A stretch of DNA of 64,000 nucleotides, taken from NCBI GenBank assembly GCA_017550405.1, contig JAFZPH010000047.1, positions 1-64,000 of the forward strand, read 5' to 3'. The first letter of the stretch is position 1; every line of letters starts with the position of its first letter. The stretch comes from Bacteroidales bacterium. Lineage in GTDB: Bacteria; Bacteroidota; Bacteroidia; Bacteroidales; P3. The notes below the pieces were generated by a model. The model did no database searches. It saw only the letters and a program-made list of their open reading frames with translations, and was not told where the DNA came from. Position numbers and translations under genes: made by a program. Shown one piece after another: positions 6,313 through 16,073 of the stretch.

Positions 6313-9300
6313 ATGATAAGAAGAATTTTTGTAGAAAAGAAGGGCGACTTTGCTGCCCAAGCCAAAAGCCTGAGAGAAGAGATGGAAAAGTATCTGGGTG
6401 TGGAGCCTGAAGGGGTCCGCATGCTGATGCGCTATGATATTGAGAATCTGTCAGACGAGACATACAAGAAAGCCTGTGGCACGGTGTTTGCCGAGCCGCC
6501 AGTGGATGTGCTGTATGAGGAGGAGTTCCCCCATGCGGCGGAGGATTTCGTGTTCTCGGTGGAATATCTGCCCGGCCAGTTCGACCAACGTGCAGACAGC
6601 GCTATGCAATGTGTGCGTCTGCTTAATCCTGCCGAACAGCCAATCATCCGCTCTGCCACAACATACGTGATAAGCGGTGCCCTGACCCCCGAGCAGCGCG
6701 ACGAAGTAGTGAAGCACTGCGTCAATCCCGTAGACAGCCGTGTGAGCGACACTGCCAAACCCGAGACCCTGGAAGAACACTACGACGAGCCTGCCGACGT
6801 GGCAATACTCGACGGCTTCGCCACGATGGCCGAGCCGGAATTGGAGCAGCTGTACAACTCGTTGGGCCTGGCCATGACGTTTGCCGACTTCAAGCATATA
6901 CAGCGCTATTTCAACGACGAAGAGCACCGCGACCCGAGTATGACAGAGATTCGTGTGCTGGACACCTATTGGAGCGACCACTGCCGCCACACTACTTTCG
7001 CCACAGAGTTGAAGGGGGTTGAGTTTGACGAAGGGACCTACCGCCCACTGCTGGAAGAGGCGTTCCAACAGTATCTGTCCGACCACAGAGAGCAATACGA
7101 AGGACGCACAGACAAATATGTGTGTCTGATGGATCTCGGCACTCTCGCTGCCAAACGTCTGCGCAAAGCAGGTCTGCTGAAAGACCAAGAGGTGAGCGAC
7201 GAAATCAACGCCTGCAGCATTGTGGTGCCCGTAAAGATGGACGGCAAGACCGAGGAGTGGCTGGTGAACTTCAAGAACGAGACCCACAACCACCCGACGG
7301 AGATTGAACCCTTTGGCGGAGCGGCCACCTGCCTTGGCGGCTGCATCCGCGACCCGTTGAGCGGCCGCACATACGTGTACCAGGCCATGAGGGTGACCGG
7401 TGCCGCCGACCCGCGCAAGCCCTTGAGCGAGACCCTTCCCGGCAAGTTGCCGCAGAGTAAAATCGTCACCACTGCCGCCCATGGCTATAGCAGCTACGGC
7501 AACCAGATAGGCTTGGCCACCGGACTGGTGAACGAGATATACCACCCCAACTACGTGGCCAAGCGCATGGAAATCGGCGCGGTGATAGCTGCGGCGCCGC
7601 GGCGCCAGGTGAAACGCCTGACCAGCGACCCGGGCGACGTAATCATCCTGTTGGGAGGCCGTACCGGCCGCGACGGCTGCGGCGGCGCCACAGGAGCATC
7701 AAAAGCCCACAATTCGTCGTCCCTGACCACCTGCGGCGCCGAGGTGCAGAAAGGTAATGCCCCCACCGAACGCAAGATTCAACGCCTGTTCCGCCGCGAG
7801 GAGGTGTCGGGTCTGATAAAGAAGTGCAACGATTTCGGTGCCGGAGGTGTGAGCGTAGCTATCGGCGAGCTGGCCGACGGCCTGCAAATCAACCTCGACA
7901 AGGTGCCAAAGAAATATGCCGGCCTGGACGGCACAGAATTGGCCATCAGCGAGAGCCAGGAGCGTATGGCCGTGGTGGTAGACCCCACCGACGTAGAGAA
8001 GATGCTGAAGTATGCCGACGAGGAGAACCTCGAGGCCGTCGTGGTGGCCACTGTCACTGCCGAGCCCCGCATGGTGATCAGCTGGCGCGGCAAGGAGATA
8101 GTGAACCTGAGCCGCCGCTTTATCGACACCAACGGTGCCCACCAGGAGACTGAGGTCCGCGTGGCCATGCCCGCCGAGAAAGAGACCGCGGACACCGGTG
8201 CCACTACCAAACAAGAGACCATCAAGAGCCGTTGGCTGGACAACCTGTCGAACCTGAACGTCTGTTCGCAGAAAGGTCTGGTGGAGATGTTCGACAGCAC
8301 CGTGGGTGCAGGCAGCGTGGTAATGCCCTACGGCGGAAAGACACAGATGTCCCCGACGCAATGCATGATGGGCATGCTGCCCACTCTCACTGCCGAATGC
8401 GACACGGTAACACTGATGAGCTACGGCTACGACCCCTATCTGAGCAGCTGGAGCCCCTTCCACGGAGCGGCCTACGCAGTGGTGGACTCGGTAGCCAAGA
8501 TTGCCGCAGCAGGCGGCAATGTCAGCCGCATAAGGCTCACGTTCCAGGAATACTTCAAGAAGCTGGGCAACAACCCCTACCGCTGGGGTGAACCCTTTGC
8601 AGCCCTGATGGGTGCCTACAACGCACAGATGGGTCTGAAACTGCCCGCCATCGGAGGCAAGGACTCCATGAGCGGCACTTTCAACGACATCGACGTCCCT
8701 CCGACGATGTGCAGTTTTGCCGTGGGCATCAGCAATCTGAAGCATGTAGTCACTCCCGAACTGAAGCAGGCAGGGAACTACCTCTACCTGCTGGAGGTGA
8801 AGCCCGACAAAAACGGCATGCCAAATTACAAGATGTTGCTGGCCATGTACAACGCGCTGCATCAGGCAGTGGGCAAAGGCTCCATCAAATCGGCATACGC
8901 CATTGGTTTTGGCGGCATCGCCGAGGCCGTGAGCAAGATGGCTTTCGGCAATCGCATGGGTGTGAAATTCGACGGCGACTTCAGCGAAGAAGAGCTGTTC
9001 GAGAAGAAATACGGTGCCATCGTAGTGGAGGTGGTGAACTGCGGTTCTCTGCCTGCCGTGGCACGCAAGATTGGCCGTGTGACCGACACCGCCACCTTCG
9101 AGATTGGCGGAGAGACCGTCGGCATGGACGAGATGCTGAACGCCTGGACAGGAACGCTGGAAAACATATTCCCCACCCAAAGCGGTGCCAAGAACGACAC
9201 CCCTGTCAGTCAGAATCAACCCTACAAAGCCAAACAAGTGTATGTGTGCAAACACAAGGTGGCACGCCCCAAAGTGTTCATCCCTGCTTTCCCCGGCACA

Positions 9301-10062
9301 AACTGCGAATACGACTCGGCCCGTGCATTCATCCGCGCAGGCGCTGATGCCGACATTATGGTGTTCCGCAACCTCAATAGCCAACAAATCGAGGAGAGCG
9401 TGGATGCCTTTGCCAAAGCAATAAACAACAGCCAGATAGTGATGATACCCGGTGGTTTCTCCGCCGGTGACGAGCCCGACGGCAGTGCCAAGTTCATCAC
9501 CAGTGTGTTCCGCAACCCCGCCATCAGCGATGCGGTGATGCGTTTGCTGAACGAACGCGACGGACTGATGCTTGGCATCTGCAATGGATTCCAGGCGCTG
9601 GTGAAGCTGGGGCTTGTCCCCTTCGGCGAGATACGTCCGCAAAGCGAGGATGCCCCCACACTCACCTTCAACACCATCGGCCGACATCTGAGCATGATAG
9701 CCCACACCAAGGTGGTCAGCAACTTGTCGCCCTGGCTGCAACAGGCCGAACTGGGCAAGACCTATGTGGTGCCCATCTCGCATGGTGAGGGCCGCTTTGT
9801 AGCCCCGAAGGAATGGCTAGACCGCCTGTTTGCCAACGGCCAGGTGGCCACTCAATACGTTGACCTTGACGGGAAAGCCACCATGCAGGAGCCTTACAAT
9901 ATGAACGGCTCGTACATGGCCATCGAAGGCATCACCAGTCCCGACGGACGTGTGCTGGGCAAGATGGCCCACAGCGAACGCTGGCGTCCCGGCACTTATC
10001 GCAACATCATTGGCGACCAAGACCAACGCATCTTCGAGAGCGGTGTGGCCTATTTCGCTTGA
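6313..10062 (+). CDS. purL: Phosphoribosylformylglycinamidine synthase (large single-chain form)
   Basis: 1249 residues, close to the usual size of single-chain FGAM synthases. It converts FGAR, glutamine and ATP to FGAM in de novo purine synthesis. The order seen is: N-terminal PurS-like region; linker; synthase halves with T-H-N-H-P-T-E-I-E-P-F-G-G and G-G-K-D-S-M-S-G-T; then a C-terminal class I glutaminase from about residue 980, with P-G-T-N-C-E-Y-D, the nucleophile in L-G-I-C-N-G-F-Q (about residue 1090), and His/Glu in the H-G-E-G-R-F and S-E-R-W region. No frameshift or truncation is evident. It follows the acyltransferase by 30 bp. purE lies 4 kb downstream, so purine genes are loosely grouped. 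Confidence 0.97.
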   Translation: MIRRIFVEKKGDFAAQAKSLREEMEKYLGVEPEGVRMLMRYDIENLSDETYKKACGTVFAEPPVDVLYEEEFPHAAEDFVFSVEYLPGQFDQRADSAMQCVRLLNPAEQPIIRSATTYVISGALTPEQRDEVVKHCVNPVDSRVSDTAKPETLEEHYDEPADVAILDGFATMAEPELEQLYNSLGLAMTFADFKHIQRYFNDEEHRDPSMTEIRVLDTYWSDHCRHTTFATELKGVEFDEGTYRPLLEEAFQQYLSDHREQYEGRTDKYVCLMDLGTLAAKRLRKAGLLKDQEVSDEINACSIVVPVKMDGKTEEWLVNFKNETHNHPTEIEPFGGAATCLGGCIRDPLSGRTYVYQAMRVTGAADPRKPLSETLPGKLPQSKIVTTAAHGYSSYGNQIGLATGLVNEIYHPNYVAKRMEIGAVIAAAPRRQVKRLTSDPGDVIILLGGRTGRDGCGGATGASKAHNSSSLTTCGAEVQKGNAPTERKIQRLFRREEVSGLIKKCNDFGAGGVSVAIGELADGLQINLDKVPKKYAGLDGTELAISESQERMAVVVDPTDVEKMLKYADEENLEAVVVATVTAEPRMVISWRGKEIVNLSRRFIDTNGAHQETEVRVAMPAEKETADTGATTKQETIKSRWLDNLSNLNVCSQKGLVEMFDSTVGAGSVVMPYGGKTQMSPTQCMMGMLPTLTAECDTVTLMSYGYDPYLSSWSPFHGAAYAVVDSVAKIAAAGGNVSRIRLTFQEYFKKLGNNPYRWGEPFAALMGAYNAQMGLKLPAIGGKDSMSGTFNDIDVPPTMCSFAVGISNLKHVVTPELKQAGNYLYLLEVKPDKNGMPNYKMLLAMYNALHQAVGKGSIKSAYAIGFGGIAEAVSKMAFGNRMGVKFDGDFSEEELFEKKYGAIVVEVVNCGSLPAVARKIGRVTDTATFEIGGETVGMDEMLNAWTGTLENIFPTQSGAKNDTPVSQNQPYKAKQVYVCKHKVARPKVFIPAFPGTNCEYDSARAFIRAGADADIMVFRNLNSQQIEESVDAFAKAINNSQIVMIPGGFSAGDEPDGSAKFITSVFRNPAISDAVMRLLNERDGLMLGICNGFQALVKLGLVPFGEIRPQSEDAPTLTFNTIGRHLSMIAHTKVVSNLSPWLQQAELGKTYVVPISHGEGRFVAPKEWLDRLFANGQVATQYVDLDGKATMQEPYNMNGSYMAIEGITSPDGRVLGKMAHSERWRPGTYRNIIGDQDQRIFESGVAYFA

Positions 10063-10088
10063 TATAGAAACCCATTAATTCACGCTAT

Positions 10089-11597
10089 ATGAAAAAAACA
10101 ATCGCATTATTCACTATGCTCCTCGCCACCATGGCTCTCTTTGCCAACCCCGTAGGCAAAGAACGTGCCGACCGTGTGGCAAAGAATGCTGTGGTTCGCT
10201 TCTGTGCCGAGCTGCATGGCATTGACACCGACCTGCCGGTAGAGCTGACCTATATGTCTCCAGCCATGGACGTAAAACTCCTTCATATCTATCAATACCG
10301 CCATGGCGGAGTGGAGGGCTTTATCATAATCAGCGGCGACGACATGAGCGACCCCGTGCTGGCCTTCTCCGACGAGGGCACACCGAATCCCGCCGGCTCT
10401 TTCGAAAAGAACCCCGCCTTCTGCCAACAGTTGAGACACTATTCGAATGAGATTACCACCGCCCGCAAGGCCAAAGCCTCCGCACCCGCACACGTGACCC
10501 GTAAATGGAAGATGCTCGAAGAAGGCTATGTCCCCTCAAAAGGCGACATGTACCACGACCGCATCAACAAACTGCTGGGCGGTATGGTATGGGGACAGGG
10601 CACTCCCTACAACTCTCTCTGCCCGCGCAAGGCTGTGACAGGTTGTGTGGCCACCGCTTTTGGTATGATTATGAACTACTGGGACTACCCTGAGCACGGT
10701 TTTGGCCAACACTCATACAACGGCGAAGACAATCCTGCCGCCTATCCCGACTGGAGGTACGGCGAACTTTCTGCCGACTTTGAGCACACCTACTACGACT
10801 GGGCAAACATGGAAGACTATGCCGTCATCAACAGCCCCGAGGAGGTAAAGACCGCCATCGCCACACTGATGTTCCACTTAGGTGTAGCCTTTGAAATGCG
10901 CTATGGCGAGAACGCCAGTGGATGCTGGTCGCTCCCCGAATACGCCATCTACGACACCAGCCTCCACCTCGACCCCAAAATCAGTGCCCCTTACCGTATC
11001 CCCAAGCATTTCGGCTACAAATTCTCCTATGCCGGTATGCGCGATTCCATCGGTAACGACACCCTCTGGATGCAGATGCTCTACAACAGCTTGGCCGACA
11101 GCATGCCCATCTACTACGCCGGCTGGGAGAAGGACGACAGTGAAGATGGACACAGCGGCACCTCCGGCCACGGCTACATCCTCGACGGCTATTTCTCCGA
11201 CGAGGTCGACTCCAACCTGTTCCACATCAACTGGGGTTGGGACGGCAACAACAACGGCTTCTTCAAACTCGACGCCATGACACCTACCAATTACGACTTT
11301 ACCCAATGGCACGGTGCCGTCATCGGGCTTGAACCCGACACCTCTTACCATGGCTACGACCCTGCCGCCATCCCCATGCCCAGCGTGGCAATGCCCAAGG
11401 TCTATTCCCGCAACGGCCACATTATAGCCGACGGCATCGACGGTCAGGCTGCATCGGCCTTCGACATGATGGGACGTTGCATCGCCACACGTCCCGCCCA
11501 CCAAGGCAACACGTGGAGCCTCCCTGTCCGCCCGGGCTTTTATGTAGTACGCATCGGCCAGTTGCCGGCACAAAAAGTAATCGTTATCAACAACTAA
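10089..11597 (+). CDS. C10-family (streptopain-like) cysteine protease with T9SS sorting domain
   Basis: 502 residues. A signal peptide occupies residues 1-20. Residues 25-135 resemble the Spi/propeptide region of C10 enzymes. The catalytic Cys186 is in T-G-C-V-A-T-A-F-G-M-I-M-N-Y-W, and His361 in G-H-G-Y-I-L-D-G-Y. The downstream N-W-G-W-D-G (381-386) completes the papain-like site. Residues about 438-502 form a type A T9SS sorting domain (D-x-x-G-R-C then P-G-F-Y-V-V-R-I and a Lys-containing end). The protein should therefore cross the outer membrane by T9SS and be anchored or released. C10 members include streptococcal SpeB and Prevotella interpain. The substrate is unknown. Confidence 0.88.
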   Translation: MKKTIALFTMLLATMALFANPVGKERADRVAKNAVVRFCAELHGIDTDLPVELTYMSPAMDVKLLHIYQYRHGGVEGFIIISGDDMSDPVLAFSDEGTPNPAGSFEKNPAFCQQLRHYSNEITTARKAKASAPAHVTRKWKMLEEGYVPSKGDMYHDRINKLLGGMVWGQGTPYNSLCPRKAVTGCVATAFGMIMNYWDYPEHGFGQHSYNGEDNPAAYPDWRYGELSADFEHTYYDWANMEDYAVINSPEEVKTAIATLMFHLGVAFEMRYGENASGCWSLPEYAIYDTSLHLDPKISAPYRIPKHFGYKFSYAGMRDSIGNDTLWMQMLYNSLADSMPIYYAGWEKDDSEDGHSGTSGHGYILDGYFSDEVDSNLFHINWGWDGNNNGFFKLDAMTPTNYDFTQWHGAVIGLEPDTSYHGYDPAAIPMPSVAMPKVYSRNGHIIADGIDGQAASAFDMMGRCIATRPAHQGNTWSLPVRPGFYVVRIGQLPAQKVIVINN

Positions 11598-11623
11598 GAT
11601 CCTTTCACAGAAAACATAGTATC

Positions 11624-13078
11624 ATGAGCAACGCAATCAACAACCTCCAGCCCGCCGCCATCTGGCACTACTTCGGCGAGCTGATGAATATCCCCCGTCC
11701 CTCGAAACACGAAGCCAAAGTGTCGGCTTTCCTGCAAGATTTCGGCCGCGGTCTCGGCCTTGAGACCCTCGCCGACGAAGTGGGCAACGTACTCATCCGC
11801 AAACCTGCCTCACCAGGATACGAGAACGCTCCCGGCGTTTGTCTCCAAGCCCACATGGACATGGTGTGCGAGAAAAATGGCGACAAAGACTTCGACTTCC
11901 TCACCCAACCCATTCAGGCCTTCGTCGAGGACGGCTGGCTGATAGGCGACGGCACCACCCTCGGCGCCGACGACGGCATCGGCGTGGCTGCCGCCATGGC
12001 CATCCTGGCCGACAACAGCATCCAGCATGGTCCGCTCGAATGCCTCTTTACCGTCGACGAGGAAACCGGCCTCACTGGTGCCGCCAACCTCCGCACCGAC
12101 TGGCTGAAGAGCGACATCCTCCTCAACTTCGACGACGAGGACGAAGGCGAGTACTGCATCGGCTGTGCCGGAGGCATCGACACCACCGTGGCCATCGACT
12201 ACACCACCCGCCCCGTCCCGGCAGGCGAAAGCTCATACCGCATCAAGGTGTCTGGCCTGACAGGCGGCCATAGCGGCGACGACATCAACCGTGGCCGCGG
12301 CTGCGCCATCAAGCTCCTCAACCGCATCCTCTGGAATGCCACCGAGAAGCACCTGATAGGCCTTGCCCGCATCGACGGCGGCAACCTGCGCAACGCCATC
12401 GCCCGCGAGGCTTGGGCCGACATCGTCGTGGCTCACGACCACGAGGAGGCTTTCAAACAGATGGTCGCCGACTTCACCGAGCATATCCGCTTCGAGTTCC
12501 GCACCACCGAGCCCAACCTCCAGGTCGCCCTCGAACCCATTGCCGAACCCGCCTGCCTTATCGACCGCCAGACTCAATACAACCTCCTCAACGCCCTCTA
12601 TGCCTGTGCACACGGGGTACTCGCCATGAGCCGCGAGATAGAGAACTTCGTCGAGACCTCCACCAACCTCGCCTCCGTCAAGATGGACGACAAGCAAATC
12701 CATATCGCCACCAGCCAGCGCAGTTCCGTCGAAAGCGCCAAGCATGCCGCAGCGCAGAAAATCGAAGCCACCTTCCGCATGATTGGTGCCCACGTCACCC
12801 ACGGCGACGGCTACCCAGGCTGGACGCCCAACCCCGACAGCAAAGTGCTCAAAGTGGGTGTGGAGACCTATAAACGCATGTTCGGCCACGACCCCATCGT
12901 CCGTGCCATCCATGCCGGCCTCGAATGCGGCCTCATCGGCGAGAAATACCCCAACATGGACATGATCAGCTATGGTCCCACCCTGCGCGGTGTCCATGCC
13001 CCTGGCGAGAAAATTGAGATTCGGACCGTCGAGATGTTCTGGAATCTCACATGTGAAATCTTACGCAATCTGAAATGA
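11624..13078 (+). CDS. pepD: Cytosolic non-specific dipeptidase (aminoacyl-histidine dipeptidase), M20 family
   Basis: 484 residues from the ATG at 11624; an upstream in-frame start at 11477 would run into the protease gene and lacks conservation. Zn-ligand motifs of the M20 family are visible: Q-A-H-M-D-M-V-C-E-K-N, L-G-A-D-D-G-I-G-V-A, D-E-E-T-G-L-T-G-A, and G-G-H-S-G-D-D-I-N in the lid domain. The closing Y-G-P-T-L-R-G-V-H-A-P-G-E holds the last ligand. It hydrolyses dipeptides, notably Xaa-His, in the cytoplasm. Its stop overlaps the gpsA start (ATGA at 13075-13078). Confidence 0.93.
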   Translation: MSNAINNLQPAAIWHYFGELMNIPRPSKHEAKVSAFLQDFGRGLGLETLADEVGNVLIRKPASPGYENAPGVCLQAHMDMVCEKNGDKDFDFLTQPIQAFVEDGWLIGDGTTLGADDGIGVAAAMAILADNSIQHGPLECLFTVDEETGLTGAANLRTDWLKSDILLNFDDEDEGEYCIGCAGGIDTTVAIDYTTRPVPAGESSYRIKVSGLTGGHSGDDINRGRGCAIKLLNRILWNATEKHLIGLARIDGGNLRNAIAREAWADIVVAHDHEEAFKQMVADFTEHIRFEFRTTEPNLQVALEPIAEPACLIDRQTQYNLLNALYACAHGVLAMSREIENFVETSTNLASVKMDDKQIHIATSQRSSVESAKHAAAQKIEATFRMIGAHVTHGDGYPGWTPNPDSKVLKVGVETYKRMFGHDPIVRAIHAGLECGLIGEKYPNMDMISYGPTLRGVHAPGEKIEIRTVEMFWNLTCEILRNLK

Positions 13079-14082
13079 TTGGAGTACTCGGAAGCGGTTC
13101 CTGGGCCACCGCCATTGTCAAGCTGTTATTAGAGCAACCCTCCGCAAGGGTGTGCTGGTATGTTCGTGAACCCGAAATACGCAAAAGCCTTGCCCAACAC
13201 GGACACAACAACCGTTACCTTGGAGAAGTGTCCTTCGACCCTTCCCGCATCGAAATATGCAGCCATCCGCAGCAAGTCGTCGACCTATGCGAGACCGTCT
13301 ATCTGGTCATCCCCACGGCATTCCTTCACTCTGCCCTGCAACAAGTCAACCCCGACACGCTCCGGCAGCGGAACCTTGTTTCCGCCATCAAGGGTTTTGT
13401 GCCCGAAGCCGACTTGGTTGTCACCGACTACTTGCAGCACTACTACAATATCCAACCCGACCACCTGGCCATCATCAGCGGACCCACCCATGCCGAAGAA
13501 GTGGCTCGCGAGCGGCTCACCTTCATCACCGTAGCCTCTCCCAACCACCAACTGGTCGAGACCGTCATGCAGCAACTCCGCTGCCGCTACATCAACATCA
13601 ACTCGTCCACCGACATGCTCGGCATACAATACGCCACGGCGCTTAAGAACATCTACGCCGTGGCGGCAGGCATGTGTAAAGGCATGGGCAGCGGCGACAA
13701 CCTCATGGCCGTACTTGTCAGCTACGCCATTGCCGAGATGCGCACCTTCCTCCGGGTCATGCAGCCGAATACCTTCATCACCATCTCGCCCGAGAACCTG
13801 CCGCCCTACGTCGGCGACCTCCTCGTCACCTGCTACTCCCAGCTCAGCCGCAACCGTACTTTCGGAGCCATGATTGGCCGTGGCTACACAGTCAAGAGTG
13901 CACAGCTCGAGATGCACATGATAGCCGAAGGCTACTATGCCGTCAAGAGTCTGGAAAAAGTGCGGAAGGAGCGCCATATCGATATGCCCATAGCGCAAGC
14001 AGTCTACATGGTGCTATACGAAAACGCACGACCCGATGTCATCCTCCGTGCCTGGCAAATACGCACCTCCAACAACAACTAA
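13075..14082 (+). CDS. gpsA: NAD(P)-dependent glycerol-3-phosphate dehydrogenase
   Basis: 335 residues. The Rossmann motif G-S-G-S-W-A-T-A-I is at residues 6-14. S-A-I-K-G-F, S-G-P-T-H-A-E-E-V-A and the catalytic Lys in A-T-A-L-K-N-I-Y-A-V-A-A-G match the family. The enzyme makes sn-glycerol-3-phosphate from DHAP for phospholipid synthesis. Length is normal (330-340). It overlaps pepD by 4 bp and is followed after 11 bp by purE, so the three are probably co-transcribed. Confidence 0.95.
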   Translation: MIGVLGSGSWATAIVKLLLEQPSARVCWYVREPEIRKSLAQHGHNNRYLGEVSFDPSRIEICSHPQQVVDLCETVYLVIPTAFLHSALQQVNPDTLRQRNLVSAIKGFVPEADLVVTDYLQHYYNIQPDHLAIISGPTHAEEVARERLTFITVASPNHQLVETVMQQLRCRYININSSTDMLGIQYATALKNIYAVAAGMCKGMGSGDNLMAVLVSYAIAEMRTFLRVMQPNTFITISPENLPPYVGDLLVTCYSQLSRNRTFGAMIGRGYTVKSAQLEMHMIAEGYYAVKSLEKVRKERHIDMPIAQAVYMVLYENARPDVILRAWQIRTSNNN

Positions 14083-14093
14083 TCCCTATCACA

Positions 14094-14600
14094 ATGAATC
14101 CACAAGTCAGCATCATCATGGGCTCCACCTCCGACCTCCCCGTCATGGAGAAAGCCTGCAAATTCTTTGAGGAGATGGAAATCCCCTTCGAAGTCAACGC
14201 CCTTTCGGCCCACCGTACCCCCGCCGAGGTCTCCGACTTCGCCCGCAATGCCGCCGCCCGCGGCATACGTGTCATCATTGCCGGTGCCGGCATGGCCGCC
14301 GCCCTGCCGGGTGTCATCGCCGCCGAAACACCCCTGCCCGTCATCGGTGTGCCCATCAAGGGCAGCACCCTGGAAGGTCTCGACGCCACCCTCGCCATCC
14401 TCCAGATGCCTCCGGGAATCCCCGTGGCCACCGTGGCCATCAACGGCGCTCAGAACGCCGCCATCCTCGCCATGCAGATCCTCGCTCTGGCCGACAGCGC
14501 ACTCATGCAGAAACTTATCGACTACAAATCAGGACTCAAAACCAAGATAGTCAAAGCCAACGAAGAACTGGCACAACTGCAGTACAAATTCAAATGCTGA
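14094..14600 (+). CDS. purE: N5-carboxyaminoimidazole ribonucleotide mutase
   Basis: 168 residues. It shows the class I PurE signature: I-M-G-S-T-S-D-L-P-V-M (8-18), S-A-H-R-T-P (42-47, with the catalytic His), and A-G-A-G-M-A-A-A-L-P-G-V. It converts N5-CAIR to CAIR in purine synthesis. It sits 11 bp after gpsA. A TTAACG repeat array occupies the whole gap to the next gene. Confidence 0.96.
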   Translation: MNPQVSIIMGSTSDLPVMEKACKFFEEMEIPFEVNALSAHRTPAEVSDFARNAAARGIRVIIAGAGMAAALPGVIAAETPLPVIGVPIKGSTLEGLDATLAILQMPPGIPVATVAINGAQNAAILAMQILALADSALMQKLIDYKSGLKTKIVKANEELAQLQYKFKC

Positions 14601-14706
14601 ACGCACTAACATTAACGAAATAACGAATTCAAGCATTAACGAATTAACGCACTAACGAATTCACGCATTAACGCACTAACGCATTAACACATTAACGAAT
14701 TAACGC
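14601..14706. repeat. TTAACG-type short tandem repeat array
   Basis: About a dozen imperfect units of the form (C/G)A(C/T)TAACG or GAATTAACG fill the gap between purE and the next gene. The last unit supplies the first bases of the ATG at 14707. A related array overlaps the uvrA stop at 62507-62586. Confidence 0.75.
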
Positions 14707-15735
14707 ATGATTACCATCGGCATCACTGGCACCCTCGGGGCAGGCAAAGGCACCATCGTCGACTACCTGCAGAAAGAGAAAGGCTTTTCCCACTACTCCG
14801 TCCGGGCCTTCCTCATCGACGAAATCAAGGCACGTGGCATGGAAGTGAACCGCGACAGCATGACCCTTGTGGGTAACGACCTCCGCGCGCAGCACTCCCC
14901 CTCGTGGATTATCGAACAGCTCTACGAGCAGGCACAAGCCTCCGGCAAGAACTGCATCATTGAGAGTATCCGCACCCCAGGCGAAGTCGACGCCCTCCGC
15001 AGCAAGCCCAACTTCTATCTCTTTGCCGTCGATGCCGACGCCCGCGTGCGATACGAACGGGCCGTGCTCCGTGGCAGCGAGACCGACCACATCGACTACG
15101 ACACCTTCCTCGCCAACGAGCAGCGTGAGATGGACAACCCAGACCCCAACAAACAGAACCTCAAATACTGTATCCAGCAGGCCGACTACTGCTTCGACAA
15201 CAACGGCACCATCGACGACCTCAATCAACAGGTAGAGCAAGTCCTCGGCAAAATCATGTACCGCCGACCCTCCTGGGACGAATATTTCATGGAGTTGGCC
15301 AACACCGCCTCCAAACGCGCCACCTGCGACCGTGGTCGCTCCGGCTGTGTCATCGTCAAAGACCGCCAGCTCCTCGTCACCGGCTATGTCGGCTCCCCCT
15401 CCGGCCTACCCCACTGCGACGAGGTGGGACACCTCTTCCGCAAGACCATCGAAGCCGACGGCCGCATCACTACCCACTGCGTCCGCACCGTCCATGCCGA
15501 GCAGAACGCCATCTGCCAGGCCGCCCGCCGCGGCATCGCCCTCGACGGCGCCACCCTCTACTGCCGCATGACCCCCTGCCGCACCTGCGCCATGCTCATC
15601 ATCAACTGCGGCATCAAGCGTGTAGTGTGCGAACGCAAATACCACACCGGCGCCGAGAGCGAAGAACTCTTCCGCCAAGCCGGCGTCCAACTGGAATTCT
15701 TCCACGACGAAATCCAGCAATACGACAACCAATAA
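14707..15735 (+). CDS. P-loop kinase-like / dCMP deaminase fusion protein
   Basis: 342 residues. Residues 1-180 are a nucleotide-kinase-like domain with the P-loop G-T-L-G-A-G-K-G-T (7-15) and the pattern of dephospho-CoA or adenylate kinases. Residues about 185-340 are a deoxycytidylate deaminase: R-P-S-W-D-E-Y-F-M-E-L-A, S-G-L-P-H-C-D-E, the zinc and catalytic motif H-A-E-Q-N-A (about 262-267), and P-C-R-T-C-A (about 288-293). It may supply dUMP for dTMP synthesis. The same two-domain order occurs in the antiphage enzyme DcdV/AvcD, although that protein is longer. Housekeeping surroundings favour a metabolic role. The domain assignment is firm; the role is not. Confidence 0.85.
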   Translation: MITIGITGTLGAGKGTIVDYLQKEKGFSHYSVRAFLIDEIKARGMEVNRDSMTLVGNDLRAQHSPSWIIEQLYEQAQASGKNCIIESIRTPGEVDALRSKPNFYLFAVDADARVRYERAVLRGSETDHIDYDTFLANEQREMDNPDPNKQNLKYCIQQADYCFDNNGTIDDLNQQVEQVLGKIMYRRPSWDEYFMELANTASKRATCDRGRSGCVIVKDRQLLVTGYVGSPSGLPHCDEVGHLFRKTIEADGRITTHCVRTVHAEQNAICQAARRGIALDGATLYCRMTPCRTCAMLIINCGIKRVVCERKYHTGAESEELFRQAGVQLEFFHDEIQQYDNQ

Positions 15736-16073
15736 AAATTGAAAGTTGAAAGTTGAAAATTGAAATTATAAACAACAAAAACAAATACAAAAGAGGACTT
15801 CTATTAACCACCCCAAAGGGGTGAGATATGAATAACACCGTACGTAGTGCGGTGATTATCTGAGGCAAACAGATGCGTCCCGATAGGGACGCGACACGAA
15901 AACAAATAAATAGAACCCACCTAAAGTGATTTACACTGTCGCAGTGACAAGTATCTTGCAAACGAAAATGTGACATAAAAAGAAGACATATTATAGACAC
16001 ATATTGAGTTGACACTCTTGTTTACACAATATTCTACTTTATTTCTCGTTATACAAAAAAAAACAATAAAAAT
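15736..16073. other. Intergenic region filled by short repeats and a dispersed palindromic repeat
   Basis: Begins with a GTTGAAA-type array (15737-15768) and continues into the dispersed repeat at 15805-15955. No gene is supported. Confidence 0.7.
15805..15955 (+). repeat. Dispersed palindromic repeat, copy 1
   Basis: A string of small palindromes: ACCCCAAAGGGGT, CCGTACGTAGTGCGG, GCGTCCCGATAGGGACGC, and CACTGTCGCAGTG, joined by conserved linkers such as GTGAGATATGAATAAC. A reverse-oriented copy lies at 20808-20940. Confidence 0.75.

Noticed and set aside
7699..9783. 694-codon open frame on the minus strand
   Set aside because: It lies wholly inside purL, whose motifs and length are intact. 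It reads His/Gly/Val-rich, as antisense frames of GC-rich genes do.
13285..13998. 237-codon open frame on the minus strand
   Set aside because: It is antisense to gpsA, which shows all its family motifs.
14601..14706. Short repeat array considered as CRISPR or as an iteron origin
   Set aside because: Units are 7-14 bp with no spacers, and there is no replication initiator gene or DnaA-box cluster nearby.
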